Below are positions 22,306 to 32,762 of a stretch of 64,000 nucleotides of DNA, in pieces (positions within the stretch are counted from its first letter, which is position 1; each line of letters starts with the position of its first letter). The stretch lies in contig JAFMSR010000009.1 in assembly GCA_022818135.1 (NCBI GenBank), positions 28,263,315 to 28,327,314 of the forward strand, given 5' to 3'. A program made the position numbers and the translations under genes. The notes beneath the pieces were generated by a model that saw only the letters and a list, made by a program, of their open reading frames with translations, did no database searches and was not told the DNA's origin. This stretch comes from Saxidomus purpurata. Lineage: Eukaryota; Mollusca; Bivalvia; Venerida; Veneridae.

Positions 22306-24095
22306 GCCATTTCTCCCATGAAAATCACTGAACCGGATATATGTCAACAATATGCAATAACTAAGCTTGGCACTGATCACTTGTCTGTTTGTTTTGAAAT
22401 TTGCCCATTCAATGAAAATCACTGAACCGGAACATGTCAATGTTATGCACAACTCTCATGGTTTTGACGCGCAAATGTCTACGTCCCAGTAAAGGATTTG
22501 ACATAATGATCACTTATTTGAAGTTTGGTGTAAATCAGCCACTACTCATAGATCTAATATTCTTTTTACTCAATACTGTCAACGAGATGAACAACTACAA
22601 AATATCAGCCTGTAAAATCGCTTTGACTTCGGTGTCGAAATAGTTTAGACTAGCAAAAAGTCGGCGCAAAAAAAACACAGAAATAATAGAGCTTACCTGT
22701 CAAGACGTTCATCGGTCGTAAGAAGTACCTGAATACCCGGTGTGTTGTTTCCCTCGCTCGATAATTTGACTGACGATACTGCAAAGCTAGAAGCTAAACA
22801 CATCAGTTTGTGAGGAAAAACTGGAAAACTTGCTTTTTAATTCGTCTAAAAGTATATGTCTGTGTCTTTCCATTTTAAATCCACTTTATCACAAGTAGTT
22901 TAGAACGATTATTATCAAACACTAGTCCAAATAACTGTATTCAACGGAAGAATATCGTTATATTTTTTGCTAGGCGCTATCCAGCCTCCGAGTAGTAAAA
23001 GCGCAGATATCTATAAAATGTCCGTATGTAAAATGGGTCTGCTATTGAGACTAATAGAACACGTGCTTGTCGGTAGAACTCTGACATGTTCAAATTTAGC
23101 GTACAAACAACCTTACTCTTACAGTAACACCTGTCGAATGGCAGTACACTGTGACTTCACGAAGTGTAAACCACACCCAGTCTTTTCGCGCCAGCACGTT
23201 AAAGAGTGAACAAATGAACATTACAGGTGCTACCCCGATGAAGAACTTATGTGAAGTAACATTAAGAAATATAATTATAAGCACAATGCCTGATCTAAAT
23301 CGGACATGCTTCTTCTGTCTTTGTCTTTCCCCAAATATACGCCGCCGACAACACATTTTAATAACGGGTTATATTTTATTTTCAATAATAACACAAAATA
23401 CAAGTAAATGTTTACCTCCAACACGTCCTTTTCCCCAAAGAATCTCAATGTGAATAGAAGATCATGGTCATAGGTGAATGTTTTGCGTTAATACTTAAAA
23501 CACCACAGGGCATTTTTTTTGTCATTGTATATTGTACTATACAAGCGTGTTCAGTGACATTAACTCAACAGACCCGTGCGTGAAAAGAAATGGTAGCACG
23601 ATATGGGGCAACTAAAATTAATCGCCATAATAGCTTGAAGTATTTACTGTTAGCCATCACCAGAGAACGAGAAGCCATTTACAGCTTGTTAATTTTCATT
23701 ATCATTTGATATCTAAAAAAACCTACCTGAACAGAAGAAATGTAATATTGAATTAAAAACCATAGTTAACAAACCCTTTCTAAATCGTAGTATTTCCCTT
23801 TAGGAAACCTTTCCTACGGAAACGACCGTGCGAAGGTCAACTTGCTAAGCGATGACTGCAATAGTCTGGTTCCCCGTATGGATAGGGGCAGGTAACACCA
23901 GACTATGACTGCAGCTGCGACTTCAAATGAAAATAGTTAAAGAGAATCTACCATGTTCATGAGTATCCCACTCGAGGGTCGAGATACGTAAAAAATCAAA
24001 GCACTGAAAATGCTGACAACAAACGTTTAACTCCTACTACAACGATATCCGATCACTGAGAAATAATAAAAGACAGCAAATGCAGCATTTTTTTC
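22306..24095. other. Low-copy stretch flanking the array
   Basis: It starts with two direct copies of ATGAAAATCACTGAACCGG (22318 and 22413). It holds the candidate minus-strand exon at 22697-22803. Blocks such as 'GCAGATATCTATAAAATGTCCGTATGTAAAAT' near 23003 recur in altered form near 22596 and 41256, so a dispersed repeat is likely. Nothing else is supported. Confidence 0.4.
22697..22803 (-). CDS. Candidate first coding exon of an unidentified minus-strand gene
   Basis: On the minus strand an ATG at 22803-22801 opens 35 codons that end at a strong donor GACAG|GTAAGC (22696-22691). The translation (MCLASSFAVSSV, then GNNTPGIQVLLTTDERLD) is of ordinary protein composition rather than the Lys/Ile/Leu-rich output of nearby noncoding DNA. 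An in-frame stop lies 12 codons upstream of the ATG, and several pyrimidine-AG sites (TTTCCAG, TTTGCAG) could also serve as acceptors, so it may be an internal exon instead. I do not recognise the protein. Any downstream exon would lie at lower coordinates, beyond or within the 1.06 kb array. Confidence 0.3.
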
Positions 24096-24260
24096 TGAAA
24101 GGGACATACCCTATAACTTAACCTCCTAAAATTAATTAATAGAATCTGTGGAAGTACATGTATTATATCTTAACCTAAAAGTTTCAGCTGATTTTTGCAA
24201 GTATTTCATTAAAAAAAAACTTAAAGAAAAGTTTCATCTTATCACATTTTGTGTTGGTAA
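24096..24260 (+). mobile_element. Partial copy of the TTAA-type MITE family
   Basis: GAAAGGGACATACCCTATAAC (24097 on), then AACCTCCTAAAATTA, ATAGAATCTGTGGAAGTA and TTAACCTAAAAGTTTCAGCT match, in order, the left half of the element at 54511-54886. The left TTAA has decayed to TGAA, and no right end is found. Confidence 0.6.
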
Positions 24261-24419
24261 GGAGAGATAACCACTCGTGTAAGTAGTCTATTAGCCGTAC
24301 ACTTTAATATATTTTATATTGTATTTTTTCCCTTTTTCTAGTATTTGTTTCAGAACAAAAATGCTAAGCCATAGAACAGAAACTGAAGTTTGACAAAATA
24401 AATGTATGAACAATTGTCA

Positions 24420-25480
24420 GCTTGTTAAGTTTAATTAAATCTTTCCCCTTTTGTTTCAAAATCCGGCCTTTTTACTGATGTTGCCAATATGATTGTCAAA
24501 ATCTATTTTGTGATCAATATCTATACCCAATACTTTAACTGTTTCTTCACAGCATATGTAACTGGACCCTATTTCAAAAACTGGATGTTTCAAAAATGAT
24601 CTTTGCCTACTGCTATAGACTGAAACTTGTCTGGACTGGCTTGCATTGTGTTACATTTAAACCAGTCAAGAAGTACAATGTACATTACTTTCAGTTTGCA
24701 AAACTCACACGAAAACTTGTATTAATTCATCAAAGTTTGGCGAATGAAATGACATGGTGTTTTCGTCAGCATAGTTATATAAGATATACTCATGTGTATG
24801 AAATAAAAGATATCATTTATAAATATATTAAACCAAGAGGCACACCTTTAATTATACGAGCCCATGAGCTAACTATATGTCTAATTTTTATTTGCTGTTG
24901 TGGGCGGAGGCTGCTTCAGACAAGTCATATGATGACAATTTGGCTAGAAGGATATCGCGAGGAAGCCAATCCAAGGCTTTTGACGGATCCATCAAGACTG
25001 CTGCTACATACTCATTTTCGTTGAGCGCCTGCCTCCAGGTCACCGACAATCATAGTATTGCAGTCTGGCAACCATGACCTTTCCTAAAAACAAATAAAAA
25101 AAATGTAAAAAATAGTGCCAATGTAAGTTGAAAGCTGTTGAGCTAAAACTTTTTCAAAGATTTTAGAAGGTATAGGTAGAATTCTTACAAGTATGTAATT
25201 AGATTTAAGTAAAGCGTCATTCTCCTTAAACATATGTGTAACTTGTGCTTGTTTTAATCTATCTGGAAAATTGTTAGAGTAGATGGAGTAATATATTAAA
25301 TTAGTTAGCGGTCCAATGAGTGAAAATTTACCATACTTAAGCATTTTAACTAATATTTTATCAGCTCCAGTTGCTTTCTTCACTTTTAACTTATCAATTA
25401 TTTTACATATGGTACCTTAATTAATAGTCACAAAATTAAAACTGTTTTTGGAAAAATTCTTATCTATCTTATTTAATTTT
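24420..25480 (-). pseudogene. Decayed non-LTR retrotransposon (CR1/L2/Jockey group) reverse transcriptase, minus strand
   Basis: Read on the minus strand, several frames carry reverse-transcriptase blocks in order. A long open part (25383-25084) holds KKATGADKI, PLTNLI..SI, a degenerate NY..V.ILP block and SKIFEKVLAQQLS. Next come NENEYVAAVLMDPSKALD (about 25020) and FINDIFYFIH (about 24820). The catalytic box is altered to YADEN, and an ASPDKFQSIAVG-like block and LGIDIDHKIDFDNHIGNISKK (about 24490) follow. There are frameshifts and stops between blocks and the active-site second Asp is changed, so it is inactive. No endonuclease domain or 3' end is seen. Confidence 0.8.
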
Positions 25481-27570
25481 GTTCAAACTGAGATGTTGAG
25501 GGTTAAAGTGATAATCTTTACCTATACACTTAACAATCTACCTAACGCTACCAGTAGCCTTTTCACAATAACGTTAAAACTAGACAAGATACTTAAATGT
25601 CGATGGAATTTTCAGGGCGATTAGATTAATATTAAAGACATTATTGTAGATTTTGTATTTTATTTGATGCACCCCACGTTGTCCAAATTTGCAAACTTAA
25701 CAAATTAATTCAATTGATAAAAACAAGAAAGTTAACGTCCACTGGTTTACTTTCAAGTTTTTTAGATTGTGCGTAACCAATACAACATTCTATAGATCTA
25801 TAAAGTTGGTATATCTATACTTTCGTTTAAGTAATAATTAACAAACATTTTTAGGTTTAGGTACGCTGAACGGGATAATTGGTAGAGTGTTCACCATGTG
25901 TCAGGCAAGAGAGGCAGTTGTGCGACCTACAGTTTCGCATAGCACTTCATCCTGACTCAAACACAATCATGTCCCTATTATTCCGTAAACGAGGAATGCA
26001 AATGCGATTAAAAAAGCTTTCACGTAACTTTCATGGTTAAGGTGTTTATTAATTTTGACACCAGCAGTTTTTATGTTCACCCATATTCCCATCACTAAAT
26101 TCTGAAAGACTCCCCATTAAATGAGGTAAAACATCATTTTCGCGCTATGAAGTTTGCCAACAATGTGAAAATAATTAAATGCCTTTTTTTCTTATTATTG
26201 CAAAAAAAAATGATAACTGTTTTAGTTCATTGGTATTCAAAACAATAATTTTGATGATTTGAAATTTCACAAATAAATTTTTTTCGCGTTGTTACAAATT
26301 TTAATTATTGGAAAATGTTGGGGTTGCATCAAATAAGTTATGAGATATCTAAATTGTAGAATATTTTTGTTGCAAACTTTGAATAAAACAGTGTCTTATG
26401 TGTTACTATAATTGCCCTGAAACTTTCACCTAACTTGTGCAATTTACAAGATACAAGAAATTTTATTTACATTAACACACAGAAAACATAAGCTTAAAGC
26501 TATTTACCGACAAAACATATATGTATAATTTATAACAATATTAAAACAGCTGTATTAAAAGATAGCATATTAAGAAATTATGATATCAAGCACACAACTT
26601 AAGCAATCAGGGCATAAATCATAAGCTCATTGAACAAACATCAAACATATGGTAAAAGCATGCAGACAGAACATTATCGTAATATATAAATTTAAATAAG
26701 CAAAACGCGATTAAATATGCTAATATGAGTATTGTATACATACCTAAAATAAAACACGCATATATAGCGTAAAACAAGATGAATCACACGAAGGGAGTAG
26801 CAGATTAAACTTAAAAATTACTTAAAACTATAATATTGGAATAAAATGTACATAGAACAAACGAAACAGACAGACTGTAGATGGTAGCGAGGTACTGTCA
26901 GGGTCGTGCGTAAGTCCAGTGGGTTCTGAGTGTTGTCTTAGCCACCGAAAGAAAAATGTAGAGATGGATTAGGACTTGGAGAGGAATGTTTAAAGCACTA
27001 AGTACCCAAACTGCCATCTACATAAAAAGATACATCATAGCATACAACTCGAAAGAAGAAAAAAAAAAAACAGCTAAGCTACACTCAGCACAGTGATTGC
27101 TTAAGAAAGCTGAGAGTAAAAAAACATGGTGATAATTTGACAAAGTAAAACACAACAGAATTACACTGTGAAAGGAGAAAAATAAAAACTGTGTAGGAAA
27201 TTGCTTATCTTGACCAGATGCCTCAAAACTGCCATAAGATGGGTTCGTGTAACAAAATGAAAAGATAGGGAACCCAAAAGTATGACAGATAAATTAAAGT
27301 TTTCAAAAAACATTATCCCTCCAAATCAGATTTTGAAATAACTGATCAGCAACTTCCTCACAAGATATTTACATAGAAAAATAGGCATACCATGAGCAAA
27401 ATAAAACATAACGAAGCTGAAAGCATACTAGTACTAAGACTAAAGCAAATAAAAGCAAAAGCAACAGACAAAAAGAAAAAGCCACACCAAGAGCAAAACA
27501 CAAAAAGCAAAAGTAGCACACATGCGTAATAAAAAGACAAGCAGGACAACAAACACATACAATGAAGCAG
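25481..27570. other. AT-rich spacer; no gene seen
   Basis: A weak, decayed tRNA-like head may lie near 25868-25930. A 55 bp stretch at 25528-25580 is related to the flanks of the MITE at 28090-28315. The minus-strand frames at 27358-27593 are low-complexity Phe/Leu/Cys-rich and not credible. The block 26890-27570 may be 3' sequence of the adjacent minus-strand LINE, but no terminal motif is visible. Confidence 0.35.
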
Positions 27571-27574
27571 AGGT

Positions 27575-28030
27575 TTATTGCCACATAGCACACTTACATT
27601 TGGGACAAGTCCAGGTGCAGACTAGCCTGACAAAATCTTTATAATCGTTTGGCAGACCGTTCCACACCCTAACGGTCTCAAACCTTAATGAGTTTTTGTC
27701 ATACCTTATTGTCCTGACTTGTGGGACGTCTATAATGTTATCATACCTGGAATCGTTAGAAGAAAATTTTATAGTGACCAAAGATTGTAAGTATTCTGGT
27801 GAGAGATTTGATACATTTGAAAGTTTTCATGGCAATATTGCGCAATCTGTTCAAATACAGAGTGGTAAGATTTACTTTGTTTAATAATGTTTCATATGAA
27901 GATGCAAAGTTATTGAAAACGATCCTAAGAGCCCTAAACTGAATTTTCTCAGTGTTGCTTCTACTACAAAATGCCATATCAAAGGACAACAATTAAAATT
28001 TGACCTAATAAATTTAAGACTTAAAAATAG
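27575..28030 (-). pseudogene. C-terminal fragment of a CR1/Jockey-like LINE ORF2, minus strand
   Basis: Minus-strand frames give FIRSNFNCCPLIWHF (about 28005), SRSNTEKIQFRALRIVFNNF then YETLL, and after a frameshift near 27775 VPQVRTIRYDKNSLRFE, VWNGLPNDYKDF and the terminal TCPKCKC. This is the thumb and Cys-rich tail found at the C-terminus of CR1/L2/Jockey-type proteins, and matches the plus-strand copy at 29410-29818 block by block. Frameshifts make it a pseudogene. Confidence 0.8.
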
Positions 28031-28089
28031 TTAGTCTAGTGCCTTCATTGAGAAATTTTAAAGGTATTTCGAAAAGGCTATTGGTAGCG

Positions 28090-28315
28090 CAGACACTTGG
28101 AGTATGGAGTCCCAACCCGATTGACAGGCATAATTTTATCACTCATGTACATTAACTAAACAGCTTTATAGTATATATTATACGGCTAATAAGTGAAAAA
28201 TTTCAACTTGCTTTGATAACTTTATTGTTTATTACTATATGGCCGTAGATGTACATGAGTGATAAAACTATACCTGCCAATCGAGTTGGGACTCCATACT
28301 CCAAGTGTCTGTGAC
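28090..28315. mobile_element. 226 bp MITE with 62 bp inverted ends and 8 bp target duplication
   Basis: The arms 28090-28151 (CAGACACTTGGAGTATGGAG...) and 28250-28311 are inverted copies differing at few positions. TGGTAGCG flanks both sides (28082-28089 and 28316-28323), a perfect 8 bp duplication suggesting a hAT-type mobiliser. The right side has four extra bases (TGAC) between arm and duplication. A related site without the insert exists at 25546-25553. Confidence 0.88.
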
Positions 28316-28631
28316 TGGTAGCGTTAGAAAAGTTGTTAAGTGTGTTAGCAAGCAGATAATCGATTGATTTTACACTTTTATACTTTTACATTTATTTGCC
28401 GGTGTACTTAAAATATATTTTCATGGCAGCTGTTTTATGCAGCTATCTAAACAACAGAAATTAGTGCATCAAAATAGGACAGTTTAAAAGTGATTTTCAA
28501 GAAATATACAAAGGTGTCCCTCAAGGTTCAATATTAGGTCCCGTGCTTTTTAACATTTTTTGAATGACATGTTTCATTTTGTAAATAACAGTAAATTATA
28601 TGATTACGCGGATGATAACACCTTTTCTTGC

Positions 28632-29011
28632 ATATCGGATCGGCATGATTTTGCCCATGCCGGAAAAACCGGTTTGGCACCCCTCCTATGTCAGACGACT
28701 CTCATGAATTACTTATGACGTAACGTTATAAACATTGTGACGTCAATTTCCCAAACACAACGTCGGAAAATCGTTTGTTTTTCATGATAATTCATCATTT
28801 TGATAAGTTTGCATTTAGAAATCTACTTTAAAGTGCAGAACGGTATGCTAGAAAAAGTTTCCATCATGAGACACTTGGCTCTGATGGAAATATCCTTCAC
28901 CTCGGGTAACTGTTTTACGGGAACTCGGCAGAGCCTCGTTCCCGCAAAAACATTTACCCTCGGTGACGGATATTTCGATCTAAACCTCGTGCTCATGACA
29001 TAAACTATTAG
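28632..29011. mobile_element. 380 bp element inserted in the LINE RT domain
   Basis: TCTTGC at 28626-28631 is repeated at 29012-29017, and removing one copy plus the insert rejoins the LINE reading frame just after the YADD box (serine-cysteine-alanine-aspartate continues). The insert contains a large imperfect palindrome at 28883-28980 and CpG-containing motifs such as TGACGT; it has no clear terminal inverted repeats and no coding content. Confidence 0.8.
28883..28980. repeat. 98 bp imperfect palindrome within the 380 bp insert
   Basis: GATGGAAATATCCTTCAC and CTCGGGTAACTGTTTTACGG on the left are answered by GTGACGGATATTTCGATC and the complementary right arm; both arms include GGGAAC/GTTCCC. 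The arms of about 45 bases would fold into a hairpin. Confidence 0.8.
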
Positions 29012-29413
29012 TCTTGCGCAGATCATGACGCTAACTCAGTAAAAGCCGCCTTAAAACAGGACAGTATTACGCTTATAAATTGGTTTTCAGACAACAAAAT
29101 GCAAGCAAACCCCGACAAGTTTCAGGCAGTAGCGATAGGAAGTAAGACCAAAAAATACATCTGTCTGAAAATTTTTTTAACTGTGAAGACGAAGTAAATT
29201 TACTCGGAGTTACAATAGATTTTAGGTTAAATTTCGAAACCCATGTTTCAAATATATGCAAAAAGGCCTCGAGGCAACTAAATGTTCTAAAACGTATCGG
29301 AAGACATCTTTGTAAACTAGGCAAACTTTATATATATTATTCATTTATACTTTCTTATTTCAATTTTTGTCCCTTAACTTGGCACTTTTGCGGAGAAATA
29401 GATACGAAAAAGA

Positions 29414-29818
29414 TTGAAAATAATTATACAGAAAAGAGCATTAAGATTCATATACAATGATTACAACTCAGACTATGAAGGATTACTTAAAAAATCTAAA
29501 TTACCAACTTTAAAAATTAGAAGACTAAGATACATGGCAATAGAAACCTTTAAAATAATAAATAAAGAGACACCAACTTATCTTCATGATTTAATTAAAG
29601 TAAAACAACATTCTTATTCCTTCAGATATACCAACATAGCAGAAGTTCTTCAGGTAAGAAGCTCAAGATACGGTCTCAATTCTTTCCGCTCCGCTGTCCC
29701 CAGGCTCTGGAACTCACTACCCCAACAGTTTAGGGAAGTCACTGGCCTAAGTCAGTTCCAGAGCTTGACTGGATCGTGGGACGGAAAGAGTTGCAAATGT
29801 TCTTGCTGCACAAGTTAA
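29414..29818 (+). pseudogene. LINE ORF2 C-terminal open frame (134 codons)
   Basis: The longest intact piece of the plus-strand LINE: IIQKRALRFIYNDYNSDYEG, PTLKIRRLRYMAIETFKI, VLQVRSSRYGLNSFR, PRLWNSLPQQFRE and a final CKCSCC. This is the conserved thumb plus short Cys-rich tail of CR1/Jockey-type reverse transcriptases. It has no RT catalytic core in frame and is a relic. Confidence 0.85.
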
Positions 29819-30706
29819 AAATTATAATTTTCGGTTTGTTTTGTTTCTGTATATTTTCAGTTTCGTTTCGTTTCAGTTAGTATTGCTTATAGTTTCTATA
29901 GTTTTCTTTGTTAAGTCCTTTCCATTTTAAGTGTTGAAACTGGATAGATCTGACTGTTCGTTTATTTACTTATTATTTGCGTATTTATTGCAGCTATTGT
30001 TGCTAGTTTTTCAATGTACTATGAGGAAGTTGCTGATCAGTTCTTTCCAAACCTGGTTTGGGGGATAGATGTTCTTAATCTCCTTTTATCGGTCACACTT
30101 TTGTGTCCATATTGCTTTCAGTTTCTTATTCTAAATTTTAAGGCAGTTTTTAGACCTAGGTCAAGATCAGCAAGTTCCTCGCAGATTTTAACTTCATTTT
30201 AACTTATCTGCCCTCCATGTTTACTACCTAGACTAATATATAATAATCATAATTATCAAAGTTCATTTCTTCTATGTTAGGGAAAGTTGATTTATTTTAT
30301 CAAAACTCAAATAAGTGAATAAATAATATCCATGAAAATTGTTGTTTTTTTTATAAATTTTATTCTTATAGTTACTCATTATTTAATACCATACTTAATT
30401 TAGATTTTTATCTATATTAGACTTAATTGTTACCTTTGAAAATATTTTAAGTAGGCTAAGAAACGATTGTAAATAATTTTAAAGCTTACCTTAATTTTTG
30501 TTTATAATTAATGTTATTTCTTAGTCACCTTTTATCAACTTATATATTTACTTCATATATTTATGCTACTTTGTGATATATTTTCAATCTCTTAAAGTAC
30601 ATACTTATTTCATGCTCATTTATTGTGATATAATAATAAATGTTTGATCTCTTAACAGGTTTCTATACATGTAATATTGTTTCCAGGTATTGTCTGTATG
30701 TTATAT

Positions 30707-31778
30707 TATAGGTTATTGAACTTGTATGGTGAAATATTACTTGGAACGAGTTGATTTGGCGGGAACAACGAGCTTGCGAGTTGTTCCCGCCAAATCAACG
30801 AGTTTCAAGTAATATTTCGCCATACAAGTTCAATAACCTTTTTATTATATACTTTCATATTGAATATGAACAAAAATGACATTCTGTTAGCAAAAAACAA
30901 TAAATGAATCTTGAAATTTCTCAGACAACTAGCGTACTATTTCACCATGTACATTTTCTGAGAGTTCGTTCAGTATTCTACGGTACTGCACGTTGGCAAG
31001 GAATGATACTGAACGTTGGCAAGGGGGGCGGTCTTAGCGATCAGCTGTACGGACTATTTTATTTGTTTGCAAACATCGTTTTAAGGAGGTTTATAAGTGG
31101 AAGTTTGACATTTTTTTACAATTGAATTAACTATGGTCTTAAAATGAAATAGAAACTTGCATCATTTTCAAGTAGATGTAAAGGAGTTTCATTTTTAAAA
31201 TGGTTCGAATTTTTTAGGGCACGCAATACCAGTTCTGGTTACGAAAGTTACTGGTACGCATATCAGCCAAGTATTGGTAAAGAAAAGGTATGATGTCTTG
31301 CATGTAGTCATAAGAAAGAGAAAACATTTTTAGGAATGTATGTCAAGTTGATTTATTCACATTTCAAAGTACAAACCTGCATCCGTAGGAAAAGTCTTGC
31401 GTTTTTCAAAACAAGATGGCGGACGGCAACTGAAATTTCTTCCGTAAAATTGACGTCAACGTTTCTCCTCATAAATGACGTCACGTATAAACAACAATAT
31501 TGAATCGAGTCTATTAATACGCAATAAAGTAAATGTACACGGTCAAATAGTACGCTAGTTGTTTTAGAAATTTGAAGATTCAGTTATTGTTTTTTGGTAA
31601 CAGAATGTCATTTTTTCATATTCAATATGAAAGTATATAATAAAAAGGTTATTGAACTTGTATGGTGAAATATTACTTGGAACGAGTTGATTTGGCGGGA
31701 ACAACTCGCAAGCTCGTTGTTCCCGCCAAATCAACTCGTTCCAAGTAATATTTCACCATACAAGTTCAATAACCTATA
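30707..31778. mobile_element. Foldback element of ~1,064 bp with ~240 bp inverted ends, each end itself a 128 bp palindrome
   Basis: The outer ends GGTTATTGAACTTGTATGG (30711) and its inverse (ending 31774) are nested in near-perfect 128 bp palindromes at 30711-30838 and 31647-31774. The inverted similarity continues inward for about 110 bases (to about 30950 and 31517), covering TTTTTATTATATACTTTCAT and ACTAGCGTACTATTT. TATA borders both sides, so the duplication is TA or TATA and ambiguous. The centre (30955-31517) contains TGACGTCA-type motifs and no transposase. It interrupts the LINE 3' UTR. Confidence 0.88.
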
Positions 31779-31866
31779 TTGTTAAATAGTCGGTCAATAG
31801 CTATGCATAGCTAATGTTTATTGTACTGATATACCGACATGAAATAAAATTTGATTTGATTTGATT

Positions 31867-32753
31867 TATAGCTATAATACCTTGAACAGTAGCTCATACT
31901 GTTATTTTTGTGCTAATAGGACTAATAAGACAGTTCACGGTAACTTGTAAATATTTGTTTTAGACTGTCCAATCTGATGATAATTAGCCATATTATCAAT
32001 TAACTATACACACAGTACTGTTACCATTGTTAAATGTTTAGCACCCAACCTAATGATAGTAATTAATTTACTATTATACCTTGAACAGTATTTGATACTG
32101 TTAATTTTTGTGCTAATACTAGCACCTTTAATTTTAGAAAAATTGATAGCTATTTCTTTGATCTTTAAAAGATCATTACCAATAGGGAAAACACTAACAT
32201 AGGCCTAACAAGCTATATGCTTATATGTGTAACATATTCGGCCTTATACTATGTGAACTATGTGAACTAATAGCCCTGTGTGTTACTTGTACGGAGCAGT
32301 ACGGACATCGGATTTTTACAGCGACTTCCGGTGCACATGCGCACTCGCTGGAAATAATTTTCAAGCGACCGAAGAAGTTTGTAAATAATTTAGTTTTTGT
32401 CCTTATACGTCAAATCTAGGAACTGTTATGAACAAATTATAAAAGGTTAGCTAGTTTCCATGTTACTTTTTCATTTTCAAAACTTTCGGTGCTCATTATT
32501 GTGTATTTTTTATAAATAATGCTGTTTATACAGCTGTAGCCAATGTAAACAGTAAAAACACTCGCATGAACAGGCTGGACACATCTCCCGATTGGGGTAA
32601 ATAGATCGATTCTTAGGTACATGATACACGTTTTGTACTATGCTTTACTTGTTAAGAAATAAAACAAGAAAAGGTATCTAAACGTTTAAACAATCATCGT
32701 AATTAAATGTGTGCAAAGATTGAAAGGAAGGCTACAAAATTGTTGAGACCACA
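31867..32753. other. Spacer with a ~205 bp direct duplication
   Basis: ACCTTGAACAGTA...GATACTGTTA-TTTTTGTGCTAATA occurs near 31879 and again near 32084. No gene is supported in the rest; frames at 32225-32419 and 32437-32622 have no recognisable content. Confidence 0.5.
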
Positions 32754-32762
32754 GGTTGGAAC

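Larger units (their letters stand above)
28430..31866 (+). mobile_element. Decayed CR1/Jockey-like LINE, 5'-truncated, carrying two nested insertions
   Basis: The RT part starts near 28430 (SYLNNRN, GVPQGSILGP about 28515), has an in-frame stop and a one-base frameshift near 28560, and keeps the catalytic YADD (28605-28616). After a 380 bp insertion it resumes with INWFSDNKMQANPDKF (about 29077) and the C-terminal tail ending at the TAA 29816-29818. The 3' UTR runs on to CCGACATGAAATAAAATTTG and a TTGAT microsatellite (31834-31866), the 3' end style of this group, and is split by a foldback element at 30707-31778. No 5' endonuclease region is present. Confidence 0.85.

Noticed and set aside
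23151..23453. 100-codon plus-strand frame overlapping an 86-codon minus-strand frame
   Set aside because: Neither translation shows a domain or a convincing start or splice context, and both cover the same bases.
24596..25024. 142-codon plus-strand open frame
   Set aside because: It is antisense to a decayed LINE reverse transcriptase on the minus strand and has no recognisable content of its own.
27358..27593. Minus-strand hydrophobic frames resembling membrane proteins
   Set aside because: Low-complexity Phe/Leu/Cys output of an A-rich plus strand; no start context or homologous pattern.
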